From Acidobacteriota bacterium (GTDB lineage Bacteria; Acidobacteriota; UBA6911; JACQSX01), in assembly GCA_016211105.1 (NCBI GenBank), contig JACQSX010000048.1:1-44567 (forward strand): a DNA stretch of 44,567 bases. Direction: 5' to 3'. Made by a program: the position numbers and the translations under genes. Of the stretch, positions 32,854-42,963 are shown in pieces (position 1 is the first letter of the stretch; each line of letters starts with the position of its first letter). A model generated the notes under the pieces. The model saw nothing but the letters and a program-made list of their open reading frames with translations, did not search any database and was not told the DNA's origin.

Positions 32854-33447
32854 ATGACAATTGGAAAATGCACAGGGTGTTCATTAGTATTTTTGCTAGT
32901 TTTATCGGTTGCCCTCAAAGATCGGCATCTCAACGCCGGCCCTGCGGTTCGGGTTCCCCTGCATGGAATGTCGTACTCGGTCGCCGCCGGCCCGACAAGT
33001 GCGCTGAAGGTGGGTGACTTGGCGCCGGATTTTGAACTCCCCGACCAGAACGGCAAGATGGTTCGGCTGAGCGACTTCAAAGGAAAGAAGAATGTAGCGC
33101 TGGCATTTTACGTTCTCGCCTTTACCGGCGGCTGAACAAGAGAAATGAAAGCATATCAGGCTGATATGTCTCATTTCGATCAGAACAACACACAAGTCCT
33201 CGGCATCAGTATTGATACAGTGCCTTCACAGAAAGCGTTTGCCGAGAAGGAGGGGATTACCTTCCCCCTACTTAGCGACTTCTACAAGAAGGCCAGCCGC
33301 GCTTACGGTGTCCTAGATGAGAACAAAGGGTATGACAATCGAACCACATTTGTGATCGACAAGCAGGGTATCATTCGCCGTATCGATACCGGCAGTGAGG
33401 CACTGAGCATCGGAGGAGCCAAAGAGGCGTGCGGAATGCTCCAGTAG
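32854..33447 (+). CDS. Selenocysteine-containing peroxiredoxin (AhpC/TSA-Bcp-like), UGA decoded in frame
   Basis: Two ORFs in the same frame are separated only by TGA at 33133-33135; joined they give a 197-residue peroxiredoxin. The first part has [42 protein letters not shown]; the second begins [11 protein letters not shown], then [27 protein letters not shown] and [17 protein letters not shown]. The TGA falls where the peroxidatic Cys lies in this family (F-T-G-G-C-T), making a T-x-x-U motif as in the known selenocysteine peroxiredoxin of Eubacterium acidaminophilum. Sec94 would be the peroxidatic residue; Cys193 near the C-terminus could resolve it. The N-terminal hydrophobic segment ([12 protein letters not shown]) suggests an exported or anchored form. 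GGGAGGG (32844-32850) supports ATG 32854 (or 32851). Confidence 0.85.
33142..33177 (+). promoter_or_regulatory. bSECIS-like stem-loop downstream of the in-frame UGA
   Basis: GAAATGA (33142-33148) pairs perfectly with TCATTTC (33171-33177); above an internal loop (AAG/TC) CATATCA (33152-33158) pairs perfectly with TGATATG (33162-33168). The apical loop is GGC (33159-33161), starting 24 bases after the UGA. This meets the known description of bacterial SECIS elements: a stem-loop just after the UGA, a small apical loop with G in its first two positions, and about 16-37 bases from the UGA. The structure overlaps coding sequence, as always for bacterial SECIS. Selenocysteine machinery (selA, selB, selC, selD) is not in the window. 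Confidence 0.7.
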
Positions 33448-33454
33448 AGTTTCC

Positions 33455-34321
33455 TTGACCAAGCTCCTTGAAAAAATCCACGAGAAGGTCAGCAGATTCT
33501 TTCCTATTTTCAGATATCTGGTGCTACAGACGGAAACCCACGCATTCTGCGGATCTCTAGCCTTCTTCGCACTCCTGGGTTTTTACCCGTTTGGTTTTCT
33601 ACTGCTCTCATTGGCAAAGTACGCCTTGCGCTGGAACGCCGCTTATGGAGTGATCATCTACGCGTTGAGGGACTACTATCCGACAGGAGAGGATTTCCTG
33701 ATAAGAAACTTGGAATTCTCCGTGATGCAGTATGGCAGGCACATACAACTGCGCTCCGTCTTCTGGGTGCTCCTGGGCGCCGCCGGCTTTTTCATCCCAC
33801 TGGAGGCAGCTTTTAACCGGCTTTGGAAGTTCCAGCAGGACCGCGCCTACTGGAAAAACCAACTCGTCGGGCTTCTGCTTACGACAGCCTGTTGCCTGAT
33901 TGCGCTCGTTTTTGTTCTCTTAACCGCGATTTTCTACTCATTGATATCGCAACTCGTGGTCTGGAATCTGCTCATCAGGATTCTGCGGTACATTGTTTTG
34001 AAGGTTTTGGCAATCTTCTTTTCGATCGTGGCCATCTTCCTTTTTTACAAATTTCTGCCCAACGGCAAGGTATCTTCCGCCGACGTGTTCCCTGCGGCCC
34101 TTTTTGCCGGGGTCACTGCGGAAGTCGTACGGTGGCTTTATCTACTGGCTCTGCCGTCTCTACAAGTGCAGAAAAGCCAAGGACCCTATTACATCTCAAT
34201 CAGCTTTGCACTACTGGCCTACTTTGAAGCCTTCGTGCTGCTGGGAGGAGCGTTCCTGGCTACCGACTCAAACAAGTATCCATGGCGACTGCTGAAGTTT
34301 CCATGGCGACGGGAAACATGA
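33455..34321 (+). CDS. YihY/BrkB-family inner membrane protein
   Basis: This 288-residue protein has about six transmembrane helices and the features of the YihY/virulence-factor BrkB family: the early GSLAFFALLGFYPFGFLLLSL region, the RSVFWVLLGAAGFFIPLEAAFNRLW segment and the YKFLPNGKVSSADVFPAALFAG helix. Despite the old 'ribonuclease BN' label, members are probably transporters. The start may be the TTG at 33455, seven bases after the peroxiredoxin stop, without a clear ribosome binding site. It may be co-transcribed with the selenoprotein. Confidence 0.78.
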   Translation: MTKLLEKIHEKVSRFFPIFRYLVLQTETHAFCGSLAFFALLGFYPFGFLLLSLAKYALRWNAAYGVIIYALRDYYPTGEDFLIRNLEFSVMQYGRHIQLRSVFWVLLGAAGFFIPLEAAFNRLWKFQQDRAYWKNQLVGLLLTTACCLIALVFVLLTAIFYSLISQLVVWNLLIRILRYIVLKVLAIFFSIVAIFLFYKFLPNGKVSSADVFPAALFAGVTAEVVRWLYLLALPSLQVQKSQGPYYISISFALLAYFEAFVLLGGAFLATDSNKYPWRLLKFPWRRET

Positions 34322-34376
34322 AGAGTAGAGGTCACGGCGATGGGTGCGGAACGAGGAATTAGCACAGGGCGTATAC

Positions 34377-37200
<2,824 letters not shown>

Positions 37201-37248
37201 TAACTAACCTTTCCGAAAATAAGTCATCTCCAGGAAGGATCTCTTGCG

Positions 37249-38007
37249 GTGTCGCACGTTGAATTTACAATTGCAATTCCTGTCTTCAATGAGGAATCGA
37301 TTCTCTTAGACAATATCTCGCGGCTGTGCAGGTACGTGAAAAGCCTCGGAGATTACGAAATCCTCATCGGCAGTAACGGCTCTACTGACCGCACAAGCGA
37401 ACTGGCACACAACCTCGCAACGGTAAATCCCCGGATCCGCGCTTTTGAAATTCCGGAACGGAAAGTCGGTCGGATTTTCCGGATTTTCCTGGAACAGGCA
37501 CGGTCGGATCTCCTTATTTCTCTCGATATGGACCTGTCTACTGAGTTGGAGTTTATCCCCCGCGCGCTGGAATTGCTGAAGGAACACGATATGGTGATCG
37601 GCTCCAAAAAGATGGGCGTTCAGAGCCGGTCTCTGATTCGAAAGATGGGAAGCAGCCTGTATATCTACTGTGCCAGAAATCTTTTGCATTTAGCCGCCGA
37701 GGACTACTCGATGGGTGGCAAGGCTTATCGCGTTGCGCTTTTTAAGAACTTCCTCAGTGCTCTAGGCAACGACACAACTTACGTGGTCAATTGTATCTAC
37801 CTTGCGCAGCTCCACAAGGCAAGGATCGTGGAAATCCCAGTTTCTTGTCAGGACTTCCGTCAGAGCAAATTCAACCTAGCTCGGGAAGCTTATGACAAGT
37901 ACAGCCACTTGATTTGGCTGTGCTGGCAGCACCACTGCGCTAAACGAAGAAGTTACAAGACGGAAGTGGGTACCGAACTCGGTATTACAAGGAGTGGCAC
38001 ATCCTAG
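37249..38007 (+). CDS. Family 2 glycosyltransferase (DPM1-like)
   Basis: The 252-residue protein is a GT-A fold transferase: FTIAIPVFNEESILLDNISRL, then EILIGSNGSTDRTSELA, a DxD-like DMDLSTELEFIPRAL, and MVIGSKKMGVQ. It lacks a C-terminal membrane helix of the GtrB type, so it resembles cytosolic DPM1-like enzymes that load polyprenyl phosphate or decorate glycans. GTG 37249 has AAGGAT about nine bases upstream. It has a monocistronic setting, surrounded by efflux-pump debris. Confidence 0.82.
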   Translation: MSHVEFTIAIPVFNEESILLDNISRLCRYVKSLGDYEILIGSNGSTDRTSELAHNLATVNPRIRAFEIPERKVGRIFRIFLEQARSDLLISLDMDLSTELEFIPRALELLKEHDMVIGSKKMGVQSRSLIRKMGSSLYIYCARNLLHLAAEDYSMGGKAYRVALFKNFLSALGNDTTYVVNCIYLAQLHKARIVEIPVSCQDFRQSKFNLAREAYDKYSHLIWLCWQHHCAKRRSYKTEVGTELGITRSGTS

Positions 38008-38056
38008 GCTGTAAAGCTAAGTACCTCGATTCCCGAGAACACCAGCGGACGCACCT

Positions 38057-38155
38057 TTAGAAGTCTTGGCCAATCGCCAGTTCCAGTTTCCCCCGGCTGA
38101 TCTGATAATCATACAGCGCCCGATTATAGAGAAGTCTTCCCATTCCTGGTAGGGT
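38057..38155 (-). pseudogene. C-terminal remnant of a TolC-family outer membrane factor
   Basis: In one frame on the minus strand, the sequence TLPGMGRLLYNRALYDYQIS plus RGKLELAIGQDF* is open and ends in a stop. RALYDYQISRGKLELAIG is the classic C-terminal helix of TolC/OEP outer membrane efflux proteins. Nothing resembling the rest of the protein lies upstream. With the RND remnant 1 kb away it suggests a metal or drug efflux operon that once existed here and was lost, apart from its ends. Confidence 0.5.
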
Positions 38156-38213
38156 TCCTTCCATGCAGAACCCCGGTAGCCGCTGCAGGATCACAGGTTC
38201 CATTGCTCAGACA

Positions 38214-38867
38214 TCATTCCCCGAAGACCCTGCCACAAATAGCGGCGGCCGCTGCCGCCCCCAGAAGCGGACCCACGATATAGAGCCAAAGATAGGAAAG
38301 GTCTTGCATTGCCAGCGCCGAACCGAAAGTTCGGGCCGGATTCATGGAAGCTCCGGTGAGCGCCCCGCCCATGAGGATGTCCATGGTCAGCACAAATCCG
38401 ATCGCGAGTCCAACGGCGTTTCCACCCCGACCCGCAACGGCGGTGTTGAGAACCGTAGCAACCAGAAAAAATGTCAGTATCGCTTCTACTACGATCGTTC
38501 GTCCTGGATCGTCGATGGTTAAGCTACCCGTGGTGGACCCAAGCTCACCGGTCGTGCCGATCACAGACAGGAGGACATATCCGGCAAAGGCCGCGCCAAC
38601 GAATTGAGCCGCCCAATACCACAGGGCCTTAGTCCATGACATCTTCCCGGCAACCGCAACGCCAAAAGTCACCGCCGGATTGACATGCGCTCCAGAAATC
38701 GCTCCCCAGGTATAAACAATCACCATCAATGCCACGCCGTGCGCCAGTGCCACAGCCACAATCCCGCCGCCATTGGCGGCGGCCAGCGCTCCGGCGCCTG
38801 CCCCAATGAACACCAGCGTAAACGTGCCGATTAGCTCTGCAAATGCGGGTCTGAGATTGCCGTTCAT
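38214..38867 (-). CDS. Aquaporin (MIP family)
   Basis: This 217-residue channel has both NPA motifs (HVNPAVT at 63-65 and SMNPART at 176-178) and six membrane helices, as is typical for AqpZ-like water channels. Residues at the Arg selectivity filter (after the second NPA) are present. GGAGGGG precedes ATG 38867; upstream codons to 38975 are not needed. It is divergent from the MFS gene. Confidence 0.88.
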   Translation of the reverse strand: MNGNLRPAFAELIGTFTLVFIGAGAGALAAANGGGIVAVALAHGVALMVIVYTWGAISGAHVNPAVTFGVAVAGKMSWTKALWYWAAQFVGAAFAGYVLLSVIGTTGELGSTTGSLTIDDPGRTIVVEAILTFFLVATVLNTAVAGRGGNAVGLAIGFVLTMDILMGGALTGASMNPARTFGSALAMQDLSYLWLYIVGPLLGAAAAAAICGRVFGE

Positions 38868-38966
38868 ATCCCCTCCACTCGCTGCGTTGTCAACTCTGAA
38901 ATGTCTTGAAAGAAAGTCTGTAACCTGTGAGGATTTTAGGCAGAGTTGAGGAACAAAGCAAGCGGT

Positions 38967-40127
38967 ATGCGACAATTACCTCGAACGGTGGTTTTCCTGG
39001 GGTTGGCCTCATTTTTCACGGACTTTTCCAGCGAAATGATCTACCCTCTGCTGCCGCTTTTCCTCTCGTCGATCCTGGGAGCCGGCGCACTGGCGCTGGG
39101 AGTCATTGAAGGCGTTGCCGAATCTACCGCAGCTCTACTGAAAGTGGTTTCAGGTGTTTGGACAGATCGATCCGCACAGCGCAAGCCCCTGATCTTGGCA
39201 GGATACGGGATCGCCGGAGTGATTCGACCACTGATTGGTTTTGCCACTTCTTGGCCTTTTGTGATGGGCATGCGCTTCCTGGATCGGGTTGGCAAAGGCT
39301 TGCGAACCTCGCCGCGGGACGCATTAATTGCTGATGTCACAAATCCGGGTCAGAGAGGCACGGCATATGGATTCCATCGATCGATGGATCATGCAGGTGC
39401 AGTGATTGGGCCTCTGGTTGCCGCAGGTCTTCTGGCCTTTGAAAAAATGTCTCTGCGCCACATTTTTTTTCTTGCCGCCATCCCCGCCGCAGTTGTCATG
39501 ATCATACTGGCCCTGGGCGTCGACGAACCGCCGATCCGCCGGCAAACCAGCTTGCAGGGCCAATTCTTACGCGAGCATTGGCGTCATCTCGGAACCGATT
39601 TCAAGTTTCTACTGCTGGCTGTGCTTGTATTCACTCTCGGAAACTCTTCAGATGCGTTCTTTCTCTTGCGCCTTTCCGGCGCCGGCGTTCCTGTCGCCTG
39701 GGTGGCCGCTCTCTGGTCTCTACATCACATCGTCAAGATGGTCGCGACCTATGCGGGTGGAACTCTCTCTGACACTGTGGGCCGGCGCCGCTTAGTTCTT
39801 TCCGGATGGTTTGTCTATGCCTTGATCTACTTTGCTTTTGCAATGGTTCACTCTCGCTCAGCGCTGATCGCGGTCTTTGTCGCCTACGGCATCTACTTTG
39901 GGCTGACCGAACCTACCGAAAGGGCATGGGTAGCCGACTTGGTTCCACAGCATCTCCGTGGAACCGCATTCGGCTACTATCACAGTGTCGTCGGTCTCGG
40001 GTCCTTGCCGGCAAGCTTGATCTTCGGGTTTGTTTGGCAAACCTGGGGCGCCCCGGTTGCTTTCTTCGTTGGTGCCGTCCTGGCGGCTGCAGCAGCGGCG
40101 CTCTTATTGCTGGTTCGGTCGAGGTAA
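38967..40127 (+). CDS. MFS transporter (12 TM)
   Basis: The 386-residue MFS protein has about 12 membrane helices and typical loop motifs: TDRSAQRKPLILAGYGIAG (motif A-like) and RVGKGLRTSPRDALIADV after TM4, with SSEMIYPLLPLFL in TM1. The sequence resembles the drug/arsenite-like MFS group with a GKGLRTSPRDALI motif (seen in YfiS/TetA-like annotations); the substrate is unknown. ATG 38967 is taken as start; TTG 38946 would add 7 residues. It is divergent from aquaporin with 99 bases between. Confidence 0.82.
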   Translation: MRQLPRTVVFLGLASFFTDFSSEMIYPLLPLFLSSILGAGALALGVIEGVAESTAALLKVVSGVWTDRSAQRKPLILAGYGIAGVIRPLIGFATSWPFVMGMRFLDRVGKGLRTSPRDALIADVTNPGQRGTAYGFHRSMDHAGAVIGPLVAAGLLAFEKMSLRHIFFLAAIPAAVVMIILALGVDEPPIRRQTSLQGQFLREHWRHLGTDFKFLLLAVLVFTLGNSSDAFFLLRLSGAGVPVAWVAALWSLHHIVKMVATYAGGTLSDTVGRRRLVLSGWFVYALIYFAFAMVHSRSALIAVFVAYGIYFGLTEPTERAWVADLVPQHLRGTAFGYYHSVVGLGSLPASLIFGFVWQTWGAPVAFFVGAVLAAAAAALLLLVRSR

Positions 40128-40242
40128 TGGGGTGAAGTATCCGGCGTTGGGAGGTCACCTGGCAAGTCTCAGGTGTCAGATAAGGAGCGCCCAATCCCTT
40201 CGCTTGACACGTGAAAGCCGACACGTAGACACTTCGCGCCTG

Positions 40243-41298
40243 TCAAGGTGCGCCCGGGAGGCGCTGACCTTGCTCGATTGCCGAGCGCATCTTAGCAATC
40301 TTTTGACGGATCTCCTCGGCGTTGTCATCTTTCGGAACCTCTTTCAGGTACTGTTCCGACTGCTCGATGGCCCGAGCGAGGTCACCTTGACGGATATAGA
40401 GGTTTGCCAAATAGAGATGCGCGTTGGAGACTTCAGGAGGTTGGCCCAGGGACAACGCTTTTTCCAGTTCACTTTTCGATGAATCGTACTCTTGGGTCTC
40501 CATCAGCGCTACGCCCAACCACAGGTGGCCAGCCCAGTTCATCGCGTCCAACTCGACGACGCGTGCCAGTGCCCGCACCGCCTCAGGGAATTGCTTTTGC
40601 GCGAGCCTCATATAACCCAGATTCAAATGGGGAAACGGAGCAAGCGGATCAATAGAACTGGCTTTGGTAAGAACGTCTTCGGCTTCGGTAAACCGCTTCA
40701 GCCGAAAATACTGCACTCCCAAATCGTTAAGGGCCTCAAAGTATTTCGGGTAGAGCCCAATGGCGCGTTGAAAATGAGCGATCGCTTTATCGTAGTGGCC
40801 CTTATTCGCGTCCTGTACCGCCTGCTCATACTCTTTGCGGGCTGATTTCGGAATGTTAGGGTCGAGCTGGCCAAAAGAAACCACCCCACTCTTAGGCTTC
40901 TGCTCTGGCGCTTCCGGCTTTGCCTTCAGGAAGATATTTGCGAAGAACGTACGCGAAACACGACCGAAGATTTCGATCCTCTCAACGGCGGGTTCAATTT
41001 CATGATCATCACCCGCCACGATGACTTCATAATTGCCACTGGAAAGATTGCGGAACTCAAAATTTCCCACACTATCGGTGAACGTTTCATGAACAACGGC
41101 CTGCGTGATCGTACGCAACGTGACACGCATCTGATCTTGGACAGGAAAACCGCTCGGCAGATAGACACGGCCACGAATCAAGTGGGTCGTTGGAACATTC
41201 CTTCGAGGGCTGGACGGAGGCGCTTGCCCTTCCTGCTGAGCCAACGCCGCCGATAGTCCCAGGTAAAGCATCACAAACAGTATCCCCGCGTTTCTCAT
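40243..41298 (-). CDS. Secreted carboxypeptidase-regulatory / TPR protein
   Basis: The 351-residue protein starts with a signal peptide (NAGILFVMLYLGLSAALAQQ), then a carboxypeptidase-regulatory-like (CarboxypepD_reg/CnaB-like) beta-sandwich (about 35-120; LIRGRVYLPSGFPV...FTDSVGNFEFRNLSSGNYEVIVAG) and four to five TPRs (about 150-345; YDKAIAHFQRAIGLYPKYFEALNDLG and so on). It would sit in the periplasm or on the cell surface as a scaffold. GGGAGGAAG directly before ATG 41298 supports the start. It is transcribed from the same strand as the VWFA gene, 208 bases downstream of it. Confidence 0.78.
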   Translation of the reverse strand: MRNAGILFVMLYLGLSAALAQQEGQAPPSSPRRNVPTTHLIRGRVYLPSGFPVQDQMRVTLRTITQAVVHETFTDSVGNFEFRNLSSGNYEVIVAGDDHEIEPAVERIEIFGRVSRTFFANIFLKAKPEAPEQKPKSGVVSFGQLDPNIPKSARKEYEQAVQDANKGHYDKAIAHFQRAIGLYPKYFEALNDLGVQYFRLKRFTEAEDVLTKASSIDPLAPFPHLNLGYMRLAQKQFPEAVRALARVVELDAMNWAGHLWLGVALMETQEYDSSKSELEKALSLGQPPEVSNAHLYLANLYIRQGDLARAIEQSEQYLKEVPKDDNAEEIRQKIAKMRSAIEQGQRLPGAP

Positions 41299-41451
41299 AC
41301 TTCCTCCCGAAGCGATAACCAAAAGCCTAAACTCTGAGGCAACGAGGTACGGATACACGGCTTCCAACAGCGCGTGGCGCGAGCGGTCCCCCTGACAGAA
41401 GGCGCGGTGTCAGTTCCTTCGCACCTCCGTTGAGGCACCATGACCCGACGA

Positions 41452-41474
41452 AGAAGTTGGCCTTGCCAACTTCT
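41452..41474. repeat. 10-bp hairpin between VWFA and TPR genes
   Basis: AGAAGTTGGC, a CTT loop and GCCAACTTCT form a perfect 10-bp stem. There is no T-tract after it in either direction, so it is not a classic terminator; it may be a small palindromic repeat or an mRNA processing hairpin in the VWFA-TPR transcript. Confidence 0.5.
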
Positions 41475-41506
41475 CCCAACAACGGCACATTGCATTCTCT
41501 GCCAAT

Positions 41507-42457
41507 TCACCTCACTTCCCCTCTTCCTTGCGCGCGAGCCTGTTCCCCTGACGCGTAGTAGCCAATGCGATGCAATACGTGCACATGTTTTCTCTTGATC
41601 CGGATTTGAATCGCCCGAAACGCGCCGTCTTTCCTTTGATTCTTGGAGTAGTAAAAGATGTGGTACTGCCGCTTAAGAGTTTCAATCATCTCGCGGAACA
41701 CCTTGGCCATCTCGCGCATCTTCGGACCTGGGTTGAAGAAGCGTCCTCCGGTTTCTTTCGCAAGCTCTCTGAGAGGAACAAACTCTGATTTTGAACCCGC
41801 CGCGTTGACACCGACCGCAAAAATGACCGCGTTGTTTTTCTGCGCCGCTCCTATGGCCTCCCTCAGCGTGCTCCTGCTGGACGTGTCTTCCCCATCACTT
41901 ACGATGACGATCACCCTTCGCCCCGCCGCTGATGCTAACTTTTCCACCGCAGCCAAGCAGATCGCATCGTACAGGGCAGTGCTACCCGTCGCGGTCAGCG
42001 ACTGCAAAGCTTCTTCAAGCTTTTCGACATTGTCTGTGAACTCCTGTACCGGCGCTACTCTGGTATTAAACTGCACAATCGCCGCCAGATCTTTTGCCCG
42101 GCGTAGAACCCGCTTGAAAAAGTCCCGCGCGATCGCTCGCTCGACCCCTAACTTCTCTTTGACGCTCCCACTCGTGTCCATAAGGAGCACAATCGTCAGC
42201 GGTTCGGCTTCCGAATCCAAGTCACCTTGAGAACGGAGAAACTCTATATCCTGCTTCATTCCGTCCTCATAAATATCCAAGTCACTCGTCGTCAACCCGG
42301 CGATGTGTCTGCCTTTCGTATCAAAAGCAGTAAACAAGACGCTCACGAGGTTCACCTCCGCGCGAACCACGGTCTGCAATTCCTGCGCCCTCCCAGTTGA
42401 GGGGAGCGTCGCGATTGCAATCCCTAAGCTAAACACGGCACTGCGGAAGACCTTCAT
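41507..42457 (-). CDS. VWFA-related Acidobacterial-type secreted protein
   Basis: This 316-residue protein has a signal peptide (VFRSAVFSLGIAIATLPSTGRAQ), a short beta domain (RAEVNLVSVLFTAFDTKGRHIAGLTTSDLDIYEDG, about 32-66) and a von Willebrand A domain with MIDAS residues D94-x-S96-x-S98 (LLMDTSGSVK) and SDGEDTSS later. The layout is that of the VWFA-related family common in Acidobacteriota (TIGR03436-type), of unknown function, probably adhesion or protein interaction at the cell surface. The next gene on the same strand, the TPR protein, may be a partner. Confidence 0.85.
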   Translation of the reverse strand: MKVFRSAVFSLGIAIATLPSTGRAQELQTVVRAEVNLVSVLFTAFDTKGRHIAGLTTSDLDIYEDGMKQDIEFLRSQGDLDSEAEPLTIVLLMDTSGSVKEKLGVERAIARDFFKRVLRRAKDLAAIVQFNTRVAPVQEFTDNVEKLEEALQSLTATGSTALYDAICLAAVEKLASAAGRRVIVIVSDGEDTSSRSTLREAIGAAQKNNAVIFAVGVNAAGSKSEFVPLRELAKETGGRFFNPGPKMREMAKVFREMIETLKRQYHIFYYSKNQRKDGAFRAIQIRIKRKHVHVLHRIGYYASGEQARAQGRGEVR

Positions 42458-42963
42458 AAATCAGCGGAAATAAAAGTTGCCTAAACGCCATGGGTAGATC
42501 CCCTCAATCAGGGGGCTGCAGAAGAAAGCACAGGTTTTCCGCGAACGCCCAAATCGATAGAGCTAAAAGTAAAGAGCGTGCGCCTCCACCTCAGTCTATG
42601 CATAATTCAGGATGCAACGTTCGACGATTCCCCTCCTCACATATTTTTCCCAGGTTGAATATAGAAACGATAACACACTGCTCCCAAAAAGCAAACCAGG
42701 AGCTGACAGCTAGTCTTCGATTTTCCCGGAAACAAGATCGTCTACGGTGGTGTTGACTCCCCGGGTGGGATTTTTGGCAAAAATCGGAGAATCAATACGC
42801 GAGTCAGCCAGGTTGTGAAGCTGGGCACTGCGCTCACTGCCAAAAGGCAGGAAGAACCTGACGGTTCGACAAGTGTGCGCCCCTGACGAGGTAGAAGATT
42901 CCAGCCGCGACTGACCTGAAGTAGAATATCTCCGCTTGTTCTTCCTTCTCAAACTGAAATCGC
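42458..42963. other. Intergenic region before the SNF2 helicase
   Basis: These 506 bases between the VWFA start and the rightward helicase contain no ORF I would support. A weak CCCCT-CAATC-AGGGG hairpin lies near 42492. A minus-strand ORF at 42710-43009 ends in a plausible-looking string (AKNPTRGVNTTVDDLVSG) but overlaps the helicase start, has no ribosome binding site and matches no family I know. Confidence 0.35.

Noticed and set aside
32851..33135. Peroxiredoxin read as a pseudogene with a nonsense mutation
   Set aside because: The TGA replaces precisely the catalytic Cys codon, the rest of the gene is intact, and a SECIS-like hairpin follows; selenocysteine explains all three.
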